Source: Ricordea florida
Taxonomy: Eukaryota; Cnidaria; Anthozoa; Corallimorpharia; Ricordeidae
DNA: 64,000 nucleotides
Assembly: GCA_949710005.1 (NCBI GenBank)
Contig: OX453280.1
Location: 8,972,534-9,036,533 of the forward strand
Direction of reading: 5' to 3'
Shown here: in pieces, positions 53,923 to 64,000 of the stretch
Position numbering within the stretch: position 1 is the first letter of the stretch
Layout: every line of letters begins with the position of its first letter
Notes under the pieces: generated by a model
Databases searched by the model: none
What the model was told of the DNA's origin: nothing
The model's input: the letters and a program-made list of their open reading frames with translations, nothing else
Position numbers and translations under genes: made by a program

Positions 53923-55731
53923 ACTCCAAGTGAAAAGGTAACAGAATTTCGTTTTGAATATATGTAATATTTGACTAGAAATACGACTCCCGCAAAACCT
54001 CGCGAAGCTAGTTTGTAAAGGACTCCTAATGGTTTTTCCTATGAGGTATAAAACCCCAATTTACGTATTTACTTATTATTATATTATTTTTACTTTTTGT
54101 ACTTTCTCATTTTTTGCAATTATCATGATTATTATTATCATATTATTATCATTATCATTTTTAATATTATTACTGGTATTGATATTATTATTAGTATTGT
54201 TATTTTTTATGTTTAACATAATATACTGTTATTGGGTTGGGGTGTATGTCCTAATCTGGGAAAAGGTATTGTTTCTCTACAACTACATGCAATTCTGTTT
54301 TTCTTGTGAATAGGGTTTGTATCATAGGAAGTAAAAATTACTCAACTTTGAACAATACCATTTCTTCTTTTAAGCTTAGAATCTAGTCATAGTTGCCACA
54401 GCCATAAGATCTTTAAATTTCCTGACTTTTCCCTGACAAATGTAAAATTTCCCTTACCAACTAAATTAGAAAAGTCACAAATTAGTCCTGGTAGTGACCT
54501 CCAACCTCCTCTCACAACCAACCTCTCCACCCATTTATTTAATATGCTTTCAGAAAGTCACATACAGTGTACGTGGATTGATAGTTTCTTACGATAACCA
54601 ATTCATGGAAAAAGGATTGATTTTCTTGGAAACCCAAAATCAGCTTGTCATTTAATTCAACCAATCCAACACATTTCATGTCACATTCTTGACCACACCA
54701 AACCAAAGCTGAATTGGCAAGAAATAAATTAGTAGTATTAAATTTCACTTTTCCCTGACTTGATTTGAAATTCCCTTACTTTTCACTGACCTTGAAGAAT
54801 TTTTTCCCTTACCATTTTCTGACCTGTGGCAATCATGCCAGTGCAGTCATTTGTCCATACAGTTAGTGTGGAAAATCATGATTGAAAGCATAGGGCATTT
54901 AGGAAACTTCAAAGACTTGTTATTACATACAGCACCCTTGCAATGAATACATAAAACAGCAAACAGAAAAACAGCTAAAACTTTTAGCATTTCAAACTTT
55001 AGTTTCTCCCTTGTAGAGTTTTTCCAATGTAAAAGGTCAACTGCATATTGTGGTTGTTATTAAATATTTGTATTTGACATCATTAAAATGAATTAAACAG
55101 CATTAAGGAAAAAGGTTAAGATGTTGTCTAATTTTGCAAATTAGGGCTTAAATTAACTTTTCATTTGTGGGAAAAGGGTGGGTGCTAAGAGAGTAATTCC
55201 CAGGAATGCATGGAACTCAAAGGTAAAAACCCATTTTGAAATGGCTATGGAACTTGTCTGTCCCAACGAAACTTTTTAATTACGTAATACATATATGTAG
55301 CAAAGAAATAGAGCAAAGAGAAATACTACTCAGAAGTCCGTAACGACATCTGCTTTATTTACAAATAATTGCATTGAACAGTGATAATATTGCAGAACCG
55401 GTAACTTATTGTTTGGTATCTATTCTGTTGAAAATGCTGAACATAACTGCTACATCAAACAAATCTACAATATATTTTCACTGTTGCAATGATATCAGAT
55501 CACATAATTATAAATAATTGCTATCACAACTGCAATCTCTGTATTGGGAATTTCTTTCAAATGGAAGGCAAACGTTTCACTACGAAAAATACTTACTTGC
55601 ATTCTCATTGCAGTATTAATACTACGTGACTGTCATCTTTCATTTCTTTGCGGTTGGTTTCTGTTTCCCCTTTCCTGGCACTTTTTTCACGACGATATGG
55701 TAATCTGTTTTGTCGTTCGTCTTCTGATTCT

Positions 55732-55865
55732 GGCTCCTACTCCGTGTACCGGCACAGATGACGTAAAACAAAGCCAGACAATAACAAACATGTTACTGAA
55801 TAATTTTACACACAATGATGAAACAATGCGCTACGTCATCTGTGCCGGTACACGGAGTAGGAGCC
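55732..55865. mobile_element. 134-bp MITE with 8-bp target duplication, empty site known
   Basis: The inverted ends GGCTCCTACTCCGTGTACCG run about 34 bp on each side. CTGATTCT flanks both sides (55724-55731 and 55866-55873). The homologous place in transposon A (about 46008-46030, inverse) has only one copy of the target (CAGAATCAG) and no insert. An 8-bp duplication is hAT-like. Confidence 0.85.
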
Positions 55866-56428
55866 CTGATTCTGTCTGCATGCTGGAAGTCGTTCCTACT
55901 CGGTTTCCGTTCTAAGTCATTTTGCTAAATTTTGTTCGCCAATTTCGTTATGTAATCGCTTGCTCATGTCCTGTATACCTAAAACGAGTCTTTGTTTCTA
56001 TCCATAACAAATTCAATATCCAATCTAACTTGATGGTAACTTGATGGTATTCCTGGTCCTTTTCCTTGCTGATTCCTTTGTTTTTTTTGAGCGAGCAGTT
56101 CTTGTCTTAGCTGCGATGTCTCTTGTTATCGTCCCTACCGTCGTTTCTCAATCTCTGCTTTGAGTCGCCGCTTCCCGTGTGCATTTTTTGCGGCATTCAA
56201 ACTTACTCGACGACGATCTCTCACCATTCTTTCTTGTATATGTCGGAGATCTTCTTGCTGGGATGTACTTCCAAGACGAGTGAAATCGGTTTCCACAAAA
56301 TTCGCATTATTTTCAAAACATCATTCAAGGAATTCGTAATGTCGGAATTTCACATGGAGTAATGTTGCCAGGTAACCTGGCCTGCGAACGGACACCTTTA
56401 AAATATAGATATATATAAACATATATCT

Positions 56429-56973
56429 AGGCGTTTTTCAAAGAAGGTACCTGCAAAATTCAAGGTAACTTTTTTGCCGAAAATCGGGCAATGCCCGGAA
56501 TTGGGCTAAGCGGGCGTTTTTCGTTTCATGGGGGAGAACGGTTGTGTTCGTACCAACGAATTCATCATATCGCGTTCTACCTTACCATATTGTCCTTATC
56601 GGACTAGTGCTATTGTTTTGTCGGGGGTAGGGTTAGGGAATTTAGGTTTTAAGGCTAAAAATCTCTGTTGTTTTATTTAGTTTCACATCTCAGTTGTTTC
56701 AGTGTGTAATCAGAGCTTGTGTAAGGTACTTTATTTTGCATGTAAAGCCTAAAGAGAGTTAGTGTTACTGCAGGGGGGGGTGGGGTGGGGTCGGCAGGGG
56801 ATATGGCAGGAAAGCAGTAAGGGGGGAGGACAGGGATGTGGGGGAATAGGGGGGCCTAATAGGCTTTGGTTTATGTCTGATTAAGGTAATTGGTCTGAAA
56901 TGCTAAGGCTTAAAACGCTTTGATTTCTTATGTCAGGTGAAATTTTTATAGTAACGTTTTCTCAGAAACGCTT
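56429..56973. mobile_element. Insertion of about 545 bp within the TA tract of transposon B
   Basis: The ends AGGCGTTTTTCAAAGAAGG and the inverse of AAGCGTTTCTGAGAAAACG are imperfect TIRs. It sits in the (TA)n tract, which is continuous in transposon A. A TA target would suit Tc1/mariner or a related class. No ORF. Confidence 0.55.
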
Positions 56974-57112
56974 ATATATATAAATATATATATATACATA
57001 TATAAAAACTCCCGGCTCGATTTACTCGGGCTTGCGAGCCACGTGGTCTGACCGGAACCGACACGATTAGTAACCTCGCTACGCTCGGCCTTCGGCCTCG
57101 CTTCGCGAGGAA

Positions 57113-57980
57113 ATATATATGTAATTTCTTTCTCTAAGATTTTTGTTTACCACTGGCCCTCGGCTCTCTGTGGTTTGTTTGTTCAGTGTGAATTTTCTCT
57201 GTCTCAGACCCCTCGCGTACCGCTAAGAAGTCAGTTGATTGAGCTCTAAGATCTAAGATAGTGTTCAGGAGTACCTCCCATCCAGTTCAGCAGCAAATAA
57301 TTTCGACCGAAAGCTTCAGTTTCTCTGGAGCGTTTATTAAAACCAACCAATGGAAAAAGACAGCTCAAATGAAAAACACGGCTTTGCGAAGAAACTAAAA
57401 GCAGAACCATGAGTCTTGTCAGGAGCTGGCTGTTGGTAATGGGCTTCTGGTGTTGTGGACTATTTAGAGCGCATCCTTCGTTTGAAGATTCGAAAAATCT
57501 TGATTGATGTCATAGCCGAGAAAAAAATCTTGCTGTTTTGGAAGAATAATTAAGGATGATATGAAAAACATGTAACGACACAATTTTGGATATTTAGTTT
57601 ACACTAACCTGCTGTTAATTGTGAATTGGTTTGACTCTATTCGCCCTGTTTTGTTTCCATAACCACCTAGCACAATTCTAATTTTAGGAAGCATGATTTA
57701 GAGAAACTAGCATAATTTCGGCCTGATATTTGAGAATTCTGAGCACTGCTAGCAGGAAAATATGCTATTTTTACGAGCACAGCGATCTCCGCACGAAAAA
57801 TGTCTTGTCCTGAGAGAGCAAGCGAGGTTAGTTAGTAGAAATTATATGACAATTGGTTTTACTTGAATTCGTTGGCTTTCGTAAACTGAAATAGATAGCC
57901 TATGATCCGATTCGTTTTCAAAGAAACGAAATGGTCTCATGAGTCACTTCCGTCGCGATGACAGCAGGATGAATAATTTA
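57113..57980. other. Non-coding stretch with a diverged repeat
   Basis: Bases about 57200-57420 resemble 61435-61620 (shared CAGACCCCT, CAGTTCAGCAGC, GTTTATTAAAACCAACCAA-type words), so an old dispersed repeat is likely. No gene is recognised. Confidence 0.35.
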
Positions 57981-57988
57981 CAGTAAGG

Positions 57989-58167
57989 AGGGGAGAGGAA
58001 CGGGCAGGTAAATTTCTTTCCTCCCAATTTTTCCCCCTATTTTTCTCCCTCCTCCCTAATTTTTTCGGCCGTTTCTCCCTTCTCCCTATTTTTTTTGCTT
58101 CCCTTCTCCCCCCTCCCTATATCTTTTTGGCCGTTTCTCCCTCCTCCCAAAACCGTTCCTCTCCCCT
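57989..58167. mobile_element. 179-bp MITE with 8-bp target duplication CAGTAAGG
   Basis: The ends AGGGGAGAGGAACGG and inverse CCGTTCCTCTCCCCT; CAGTAAGG at 57981-57988 and 58168-58175. The interior is pyrimidine-rich (CTCCCTNCTCCC). The 8-bp duplication is compatible with hAT-type transposition. Confidence 0.85.
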
Positions 58168-58332
58168 CAGTAAGGTGTGGGCATATGGTCGCCCATCCAT
58201 AGTTACCATGTCATTGCTCTTTAACACGCGCAAAACAGTTTGTTTTTGCCATATGTAGATTTTTGGTTCTTAAGTGGTCAAGTGGCTCATGCAATGCATC
58301 TTAATCCTTAACACGATTGGCTATTATTTATT

Positions 58333-58358
58333 CAGATTCAGATTCAGATTCAGATTTT
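58333..58358. repeat. (CAGATT)n microsatellite
   Basis: Four short tandem CAGATT units followed by a T tract. Confidence 0.7.
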
Positions 58359-58491
58359 TTTTATTTATTGTTGAGTTGATTCTTCAGCTACAGCTACGCT
58401 GGACTTATTGCAAAAAGGAAAAAAACTCTTTGAGCCAGCCTAGTACTACATTGAGCGCCTTGACTTATGCGTGTTTGATGCATCCTTTGCT

Positions 58492-58841
58492 TCATTGTAT
58501 GAAAGCCAACAGCGCGCCTGCAAAAAGCATAATGATGCTGATGGCTGGGTTTGTTGCGCTGTTACAGAGATCGCCAGAACAACAATCGACATTGCAGTCT
58601 ACATCGTATCCTTGGGCTTTAGCTTCCTTGCACACTTTCATCTTATCTTTTGCATGGTCACAGTTCTCTTTGGTCGCGCACCCTTTCACGAACACTTCTG
58701 TTTTTCCAGTTGGAACCTCGATAGTGACATCAGCTTTTGAACAGCGCGGATCTTCGAGAACTGACGAGCACTGAGTTTCTTGTTCTTTGCATTTATCCCA
58801 AGACTCTGTACTCACGCAAGTATAGCACTTAAGACATGAAC
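58492..58841 (-). CDS. Ly6/uPAR-domain GPI-anchored protein, exon 2 (3' coding exon)
   Basis: A splice acceptor (TTTCCCCATACAG) precedes GTTCATGTCTTAAG on the minus strand. The exon encodes SCLKCYTC, ESWDKCKEQETQCSS, PRCSKADV, VKGCATKENC, MKVCKEAK and DCNVDCCSGDLCN, a full three-finger cysteine pattern ending in the diagnostic CC-x3-LCN. After it comes SATNPAISIIMLFAGALL, a hydrophobic GPI-attachment signal. The mature protein should be extracellular and membrane-anchored. Cnidarians have many such genes. Together with exon 1 the predicted protein is about 131 residues. Confidence 0.85.
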
Positions 58842-60223
58842 CTGTATGGGGAAAGACGAACACAAATAGTTAACAACGCATGAAAATGACGGCTGTGTTG
58901 GTGATGATGATGCTCAGGGAACGCTAAATATATCAGTTATAAAGTAACAGTTAATGTGATAGAGCGCTTTGTACTTCTATTTCTAAAACTTAACAAGCAG
59001 ATACAAATTACTTAAAGCTAAAGAAGTGACTGTCGGAAACTAGGCCGATTAACTAGCTGAACATTTTTCCTAGGTGTTTGTTTACTGACCGACATTAGCT
59101 AGTTAACATGACATCTGTTTTTACTGGGAAATTTTAAGCCACTAATAACTCGCAAGATTCAAATTACAAATCCGCGCAACTTTCAAAAATGGCGGGAGAG
59201 GAATCGCTTCTAATGAGTTCACTAATACTGATTCTCGCTATACTTTTGCGAAAGATAACGAATTTCGTTCAGAGGATGTGGTTAATGTCTTGGCAGATGC
59301 GCAGAGACTGAGCTTGTCGAGGGTGACGCATGTGGCATAGGAACTTGGTATGGAAGAACTGTTGCTTGCCCGTAAAGCGGGAATTGATTCTGCAGGCCGA
59401 CTCTGTGAAACAGGTAAGGCCCTGGACGAGGAATCAGAGCATCTAAATTGTAAAACGGCGATGCGGTATTTGTCGGGACAAGTTAAACCATCTTGCAAGG
59501 TAGTATAACTCTGCGTGAGTTTCCTATCGGAAAGGCGAGAAAACCCGTTGTTTTTCCTTGTGAAAACAGTTGATATTGTTAACTCGCTAAACACTAGCCA
59601 GAGTGTTTTCACTGTATTTCCCGGACTTTTCTGACTTTGTCTAGCTAAAATTGTCCTAGTGAAAACACAACCTTTGCTCCTTTTCATGACAGACCGATAA
59701 GCGATTGTGTCAATCAGTGCGCCCTTTCTCATTGCTTAGAGTACAATAGGTCTTTGACTTTGTCTGCTATGCGAGTCTCGTAAAATCCTTTTGTTATGGG
59801 ACGGTTTGCTTGTTTTAGTGCTATAAGAATAAAAAGTGTTCTGCGATCAGTGTGGACGTCTTTCTCGTGTTTCCACATGACTATTCATAGCTTTGGTGAT
59901 TTTTTTGGAATGCTCCAAGTCGAAATATTGAAATAAAAAGTCTAGCGACCAACCCTTTTCTTATCTAGTTCACATTCCAAATATGCCTTTTCAAAAACAT
60001 TCTCCATGGAAATAGTAAAGAAACACATGACTTAACCATACAAAACAGACCCAGGGGCCGCCGACTTGCATCCGCATGGTCTAGAACTAAATAAATCAGC
60101 GCTTAGACTTCAGGACTCGTTAAATAAAAATTTGTCTAAATTATAACATATACCATTACATCAAAATGCAACTCATAAGGAAAGTAACGGTATAATACAA
60201 GGCTTTTATAAAAGTTTGCTCAC
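58842..60223 (-). other. Intron of the Ly6/uPAR-like gene
   Basis: Bounded by a GTGAGC donor (minus strand, 60223-60218) and a CATACAG acceptor (58842-58848). It holds one long antisense-type open stretch (59238-59732) that is not recognised, and otherwise AT-rich sequence. Confidence 0.7.
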
Positions 60224-60269
60224 CAGTCGAAATGCAGAGCAGAAACATGAGGACACCAAAAGTCTTCAT
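60224..60269 (-). CDS. Ly6/uPAR-like gene, exon 1 (signal peptide)
   Basis: An ATG at 60269 begins MKTFGVLMFLLCIST and the exon stops at a GTGAGC donor after 46 coding bases (phase 1). The peptide is a typical signal sequence, and the split codon joins exon 2 at a glycine. A longer upstream in-frame reading in this region is probably untranslated leader. Confidence 0.8.
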
Positions 60270-63148
60270 CGCGGTTATACCTTGGAAGAACTGAGGAAAT
60301 TGGTTAGATGTGCTTAGCGTAACAGGAACTGTCAGACACAACCCACCCAAAATGTAGTCTCTTGCCTCATCGCGCAGCGACGCAATTGTAGCGATTTGAT
60401 GCAATTATTCCAGCCAATAGAACTGCTTGGTTAACAAACTGTCATAGTTTCATCCTATCAGGGCCTTTGGTGGGGACTCCGTCATTAAGTATGTCAGGTA
60501 TTACTGCTCTCCGGGAAAGATTGTGTGCTTAATGACTGAGCGGGAGGGCAGAACGGAAAAATAATTGGCTTCAGGTCATGATCTACGTACCGAGTGCAGC
60601 GTGCGTTGTGAACGAGAGCCAAATATTTTCCCGTCCTTCCCGACCTAACTGAGTCAATAAGCATTTTTACATATATGACGACTGATGAAGTTTTGAAAAT
60701 TTCCGAAATTTGTTTTATTCTAAATAGGAAGCTATAGCCTGTCGCGCGCGGGTAAAATCCCCCAAAAATATATTATAAAAAAAAATTTCTTAGTTGTTTC
60801 GGGACGGAACAAGAAATTCACAATTCATCGAAAAAAAATGACTTATTTTCTTATTTCTGTTTTTTAACGTTTTTGTTTCTGTCAAGCCGTTTAAGTGCAG
60901 TAGTGCCGAACGGCGTTTTCCGGACCTGCTCACGTCAACCCGTCCGGCCCCGGCTACACACGTCAGCTTTTACTACTGGGACAAGTTACCTTTATTAACA
61001 CGTTTCATAAACCCAGTGTGTTTTAATTTCCTATCGACGCTGCACCAGTTTGCTTGAGGTGCTGAAATAATTTACAAAGGGCTTTGTGGAAAAAAATGTC
61101 AACACACACCTTGCTTGCCTCACTTCTGAAACCCCGCTGGTGGGCTTTTGTCGATATTGTGCAAGCATAATATTCGGCGTAATTTAGCAGCCCGAACATG
61201 ATTTGAATCCCTTATCCAGTTTAGTACTGCCAACATAATCTGGCTTTTTTGACTTTGAGGAAATGAAAAGGAACGTATTTTTTTTGAATGGACTCTTTTT
61301 TACTTAATTTCATCTCTAAAACGTTTGTTAACTGTTGGTGTTAGCGATCGGCTGCCTGTGGCTAGAATGCGAATGACATTTGAATCTCTTTCTTTTCGGG
61401 AGGACCATGGAATTGAGTAGCGAAAATAAAAACTCGCAGACCCCTGCACGTACGGCTGGGTTGTAAGCTGACCTAGCTCGTCGTTGAGAACGTACAGTTC
61501 CAGTTCAGACAGTTCAGCAGCCGATAAAATTATACAGCGAGCTTCAATGTCTTGAGGGTATTTACTGAAACCGACCAAAGGAAAGAAACGTATACCGAAA
61601 GACATCACTCAGAGACAAAAGACCGACAATGCTGTCGTGCAATGTTTACAGGCTAGTTAGCGAAATGGTTGTCAGAGGCAGGAGCCTGTCAGAGGCAGAT
61701 CAGATTTTGATTTTGATTGGGATTTTCTAGTTGTTTTGATCGGGGTTCTGCTCTCTATCATTAAGCATGATTTTGTTGAATTTTGTTGGGAGTTGGTTGA
61801 CTTTCATCTGGTATCATTTTGTCAAATTTTCATCTGATTCTTTGGGATTTTGGTCCCATTTTGATGGATTTTGATCTGATTTTAATTAATGCCGGTTGTC
61901 CACGGGTTTTTGTTGCGCCGGATTCTTATGCGGGAAGTTTCTAGCACCATTTTTATCCGTGGTGGGTTTTGGCACTTTTGTGTTAGAACCCGCAGTTTCC
62001 CTTCACTTTGCTAGGTGTTTGTCACTCTTTTACGGCATGTGCTATCAATTATAATTATCGTTGTAATGGGAAAAAGTTTTATGCTTGGGTCGCTAAATTT
62101 CCATCGTAAAACCGGAAATATCGTTGAATCGAATATTGTTAAATCGGGATTCTGCTCCATACAATCTACCGTAACTTTGGACGGGACATAGAATGTTGAT
62201 CGTTAAATCGGGAATATCGTTAAGTCGAAGATCATAAATTCGGGTTCCCACGATCGTCTTGAAGTTTAATGTTACATGTAACTAAAATGGTCGTCTAGTT
62301 ACATCATCACATTGGATTTATGTTACACGACATGATGCAATCGCTTTCTCGGAAACACAGAAAAATGAAGTGTAAGCAAACTTGACAATAGGGACTTTAA
62401 GACGCAACGGCTCTAAGACGCCACCGGAAGTAAAATATCCACGCAGGATGCATAGTGCGCATGCCCAAGGCGCCAAGTCGCGTCGAGAACGTCATTTGGC
62501 AAAGTTTGGCGTTGTGTGCAGAACGTGAGTATTGGTAACGAGGGAAATAACGCACTCCAAGCCAAGGAGATTTCTTTTAATCTTTATTGGAAAAGATTCT
62601 GAAGAGTGGATCTCCTAAGCTTGAAAATTAATTTATTGTTCGAAGTGAATTGACTAATGACCGACGCTAGAGCAACTGAACTATCAACTGAGCTATCAAC
62701 TGAACTTTGAAACCTAAACCTAACACTGATGCATTCCGGGAAATGTTTAATATTTATTGTCCGGACCAAGTATGAAGTCGTTTTTTTTGTCCATGTAGAT
62801 AATGCTTTGTCTCCCTTAAACCTCTCAGGTTCTCAGTAGAGTTACTTAAAATCTTGGTCGCAGATTGCAGTCAATTTGGAAGACAGTTAAGACATTTTTC
62901 ATCATATATTCACAGGTGAACGTCTGGTTGAAGTCTTGGATCGAAGTATGTCATCCAAGCCGAAACCTCCCTGGTAAATGTCAACTTTATTTATGTCTGT
63001 TGGAGTCGGTTGAACAAATCCTCGTTTTTTTAACATGTGTTATGTTTGAGAAACATGTGTTATGTGTTATGTTTAGCGGACACTTAACGTGGTTTCATTC
63101 AGTCGAAGCATTGAATGTAAGCTTATACTCTTGTTATTTTATTTTTAG
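60270..63148. other. Upstream and intergenic region, no firm gene
   Basis: It contains a TCGTTAAATCGGGA-type short repeat (about 62100-62240), a diverged repeat copy (61435-61620) and a CATAATCTGGCTTTTTT word (61228-61250) shared with the flank of the MITE at 53360. Open stretches at 61300-61608 and 62584-62769 have no recognisable family. Confidence 0.35.
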
Positions 63149-63431
63149 CTCGGTGATGTTTTGGTCAAACGAGCATGACGTGTTGTTGTGCCGAGAAGTG
63201 GTAAATTTAAACCCTTTTATGTCCAAAAAAGAATCCACTCAAAGAAGCGGGATGTGGGAGAAAATAGCTCAAGTTTTGAATGAATGTACCCTACTGAGAT
63301 TCAGCGTTGACAAGCGATCGGTTCGCGACCACATGGGTATTCTCGTAAACAAGCATAAAAGGAAGGTCAGAGCCGAGGAGAAGGCATCTGGTATAGGTCC
63401 GACGAGCCAAGCGAACTGGAAAATCTTTTAG
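63149..63431 (+). pseudogene. SANT/Myb-like (MADF-like) DNA-binding domain exon, decayed
   Basis: After a TTTTTAG acceptor-like site the frame reads MFWSNEHDVLLCREVVNLNP, GMWEKIAQVLNEC, RFSVDKRSVRDHMGIL and KHKRKVRAEEKASGI, the tri-helical SANT/Myb-type module often seen in cnidarian repeat-associated genes. Soon after, the frame ends with a stop at 63429. In the +1 frame a plausible continuation (ELENLLDTII) is followed by another stop, so the copy looks broken. Confidence 0.6.
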
Positions 63432-63562
63432 ACACTATTATCGCTTAAGAAGAAAGTGCAGATTTTTTTTTTTTGGTTTTCTTTTTTTTGGTTTTTTTTT
63501 TTTCGCGGCAAAGAAAACAAATATATTATTACAACGACTAATCAAATTTCGCTACGTACATA

Positions 63563-64000
63563 TTAATTTCTAATTCGAATTTCTACTGTCGTTTTTATAA
63601 TGGCGGATGGTAGCGACGGATCGTGCGAAAATGTTTCGCGGGAAACATATTTTTTTCCCGCTTGTTTCTTGATTTGATATTGTCGAGATTTCGAGAAGGA
63701 GTATTTAACGAGTAATTTGTCAATAAACTCATGAATGGAGATGGCTTTGCTATTGGTTTTGTTAGCATATATGTATTGGCGCATAGCTAAGGTGGTGTAG
63801 TTAAATTTCTTTTTAATACGTGCATCCCATATGCTAGAAAAGTAGCCAAACAAGACTTCCTCGGTGGTTGGAAAGATCTGACATATGTTTGTTTGGTTAA
63901 ACCATTGAACAACCCTTTGCACAAACGTTTTTGTGAACGGGCATTCAATGAATGTGTGCTCGATGGAGTCTTTATCTCCACAGTATAGGCATTCGTCGTC
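63563..64000 (-). pseudogene. LINE ORF2 C-terminus (zinc knuckle), runs off the window
   Basis: From the window edge the minus strand reads DDECLYCGDKDSIEHTFIEC, a C-x2-C-x7-H-x4-C knuckle, then RVVQWFNQTNICQIFPTTEE, GYFSSIWDARIKKKFN and KLLVKYSFSKSR to a stop at 63563. This is the zf-RVT end of a non-LTR retrotransposon. The reverse transcriptase part lies outside the window. It belongs to a different LINE family from copies 1 and 2. Confidence 0.75.

Larger units (their letters stand above)
53974..57112 (-). mobile_element. Unclassified transposon copy B with CCTCGCGAAGC ends (3.1 kb)
   Basis: It begins ACTAGAAATACGACTCCCGC and ends CCTCGCTTCGCGAGG, the reverse of copy A. It matches A through long stretches (for example the GTAGTATTTCTCTTTGCT-region and the LNAAK coding remnant), but carries two extra insertions, at 55732-55865 and 56429-56973. 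Both copies allow occupied/empty-site comparison. Confidence 0.7.

Noticed and set aside
54029..54313. Very hydrophobic ORF in transposon B
   Set aside because: It is a translation of an ATT/ATC trinucleotide-rich low-complexity stretch also present in reverse in transposon A (about 47580-47660).
59238..59732. 164-aa minus-strand ORF in the Ly6 gene intron
   Set aside because: Composition is Ser/Thr/Arg-rich without a domain; no splice or start context. Likely chance.
61300..61608. 102-aa minus-strand ORF
   Set aside because: It lies in a diverged dispersed repeat (similar to 57200-57420) and matches no family I know.

Overview
The window is animal genomic DNA, most likely from an anthozoan cnidarian (coral or sea anemone). 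This is inferred from the mix of LINEs, a tRNA-headed SINE, many small inverted-repeat transposons, an intron-split Ly6/uPAR-like GPI-anchored protein gene and, above all, large Polinton/Maverick-like viral elements of a type common in cnidarian genomes. No species can be named from the sequence alone.

Bases 1-48540 form a nest of mobile DNA about four layers deep. The base layer is a decayed LINE (1-245, continuing at 42249). Its endonuclease ORF is split by an outer Polinton-like element (246-42248, genes mainly on the minus strand), which has about 275-bp terminal inverted repeats (TIRs) and a 5-bp target duplication AAGAG. The single-stranded-DNA-binding-like gene of the outer element is split in turn by a middle transposon (about 7632-33086, 31-bp TIRs, 44-bp minisatellites near both ends). 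The middle transposon is split by an inner Polinton-like element (10185-28100, genes mainly on the plus strand), with exactly 299-bp TIRs and a 5-bp target duplication AAGAA.

The inner element is nearly complete, with 23 gene calls. These include a protein-primed family B DNA polymerase with an internal HNH/endonuclease-VII-like zinc module, a D,D35E retroviral-type integrase, a candidate double-jelly-roll major capsid protein, an A32-like packaging ATPase, an ssDNA-binding-like protein with an acidic tail, an Rpb6/omega-like RNA polymerase subunit, a block of small membrane proteins, a penton-like protein, a 511-aa membrane-anchored protein, a SLOG (DUF2493-like) protein, a Cys-rich zinc-repeat protein, and terminal-arm proteins ending in a VAWHP...WC motif. 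The outer element has the same gene order. Its polymerase, integrase and ATPase are open, but the capsid gene, the 511-aa gene homologue and the Rpb6-like gene are broken.

Both viral elements share a candidate expression code. Perfect or near-perfect hairpins with 7-nt loops (TTTTGTAAC family; CCTAGTA family) lie just after stop codons, and a CTTAAA(A)G box lies 20-33 nt before the start codons of late-cluster genes. This combination of hairpin 3' ends, late boxes and a lone Rpb6-like subunit is the most interesting system in the window.

Bases 45283-64000 hold a second LINE (49948-53359), two opposed copies of an unclassified transposon with CCTCGCGAAGC ends (45283-47773 and 53974-57112), several small inverted-repeat elements with clean target duplications, a SINE, a Ly6/uPAR host gene (58492-60269, minus strand), a decayed SANT/Myb-like exon and the 3' end of another LINE ORF2 running off the window.
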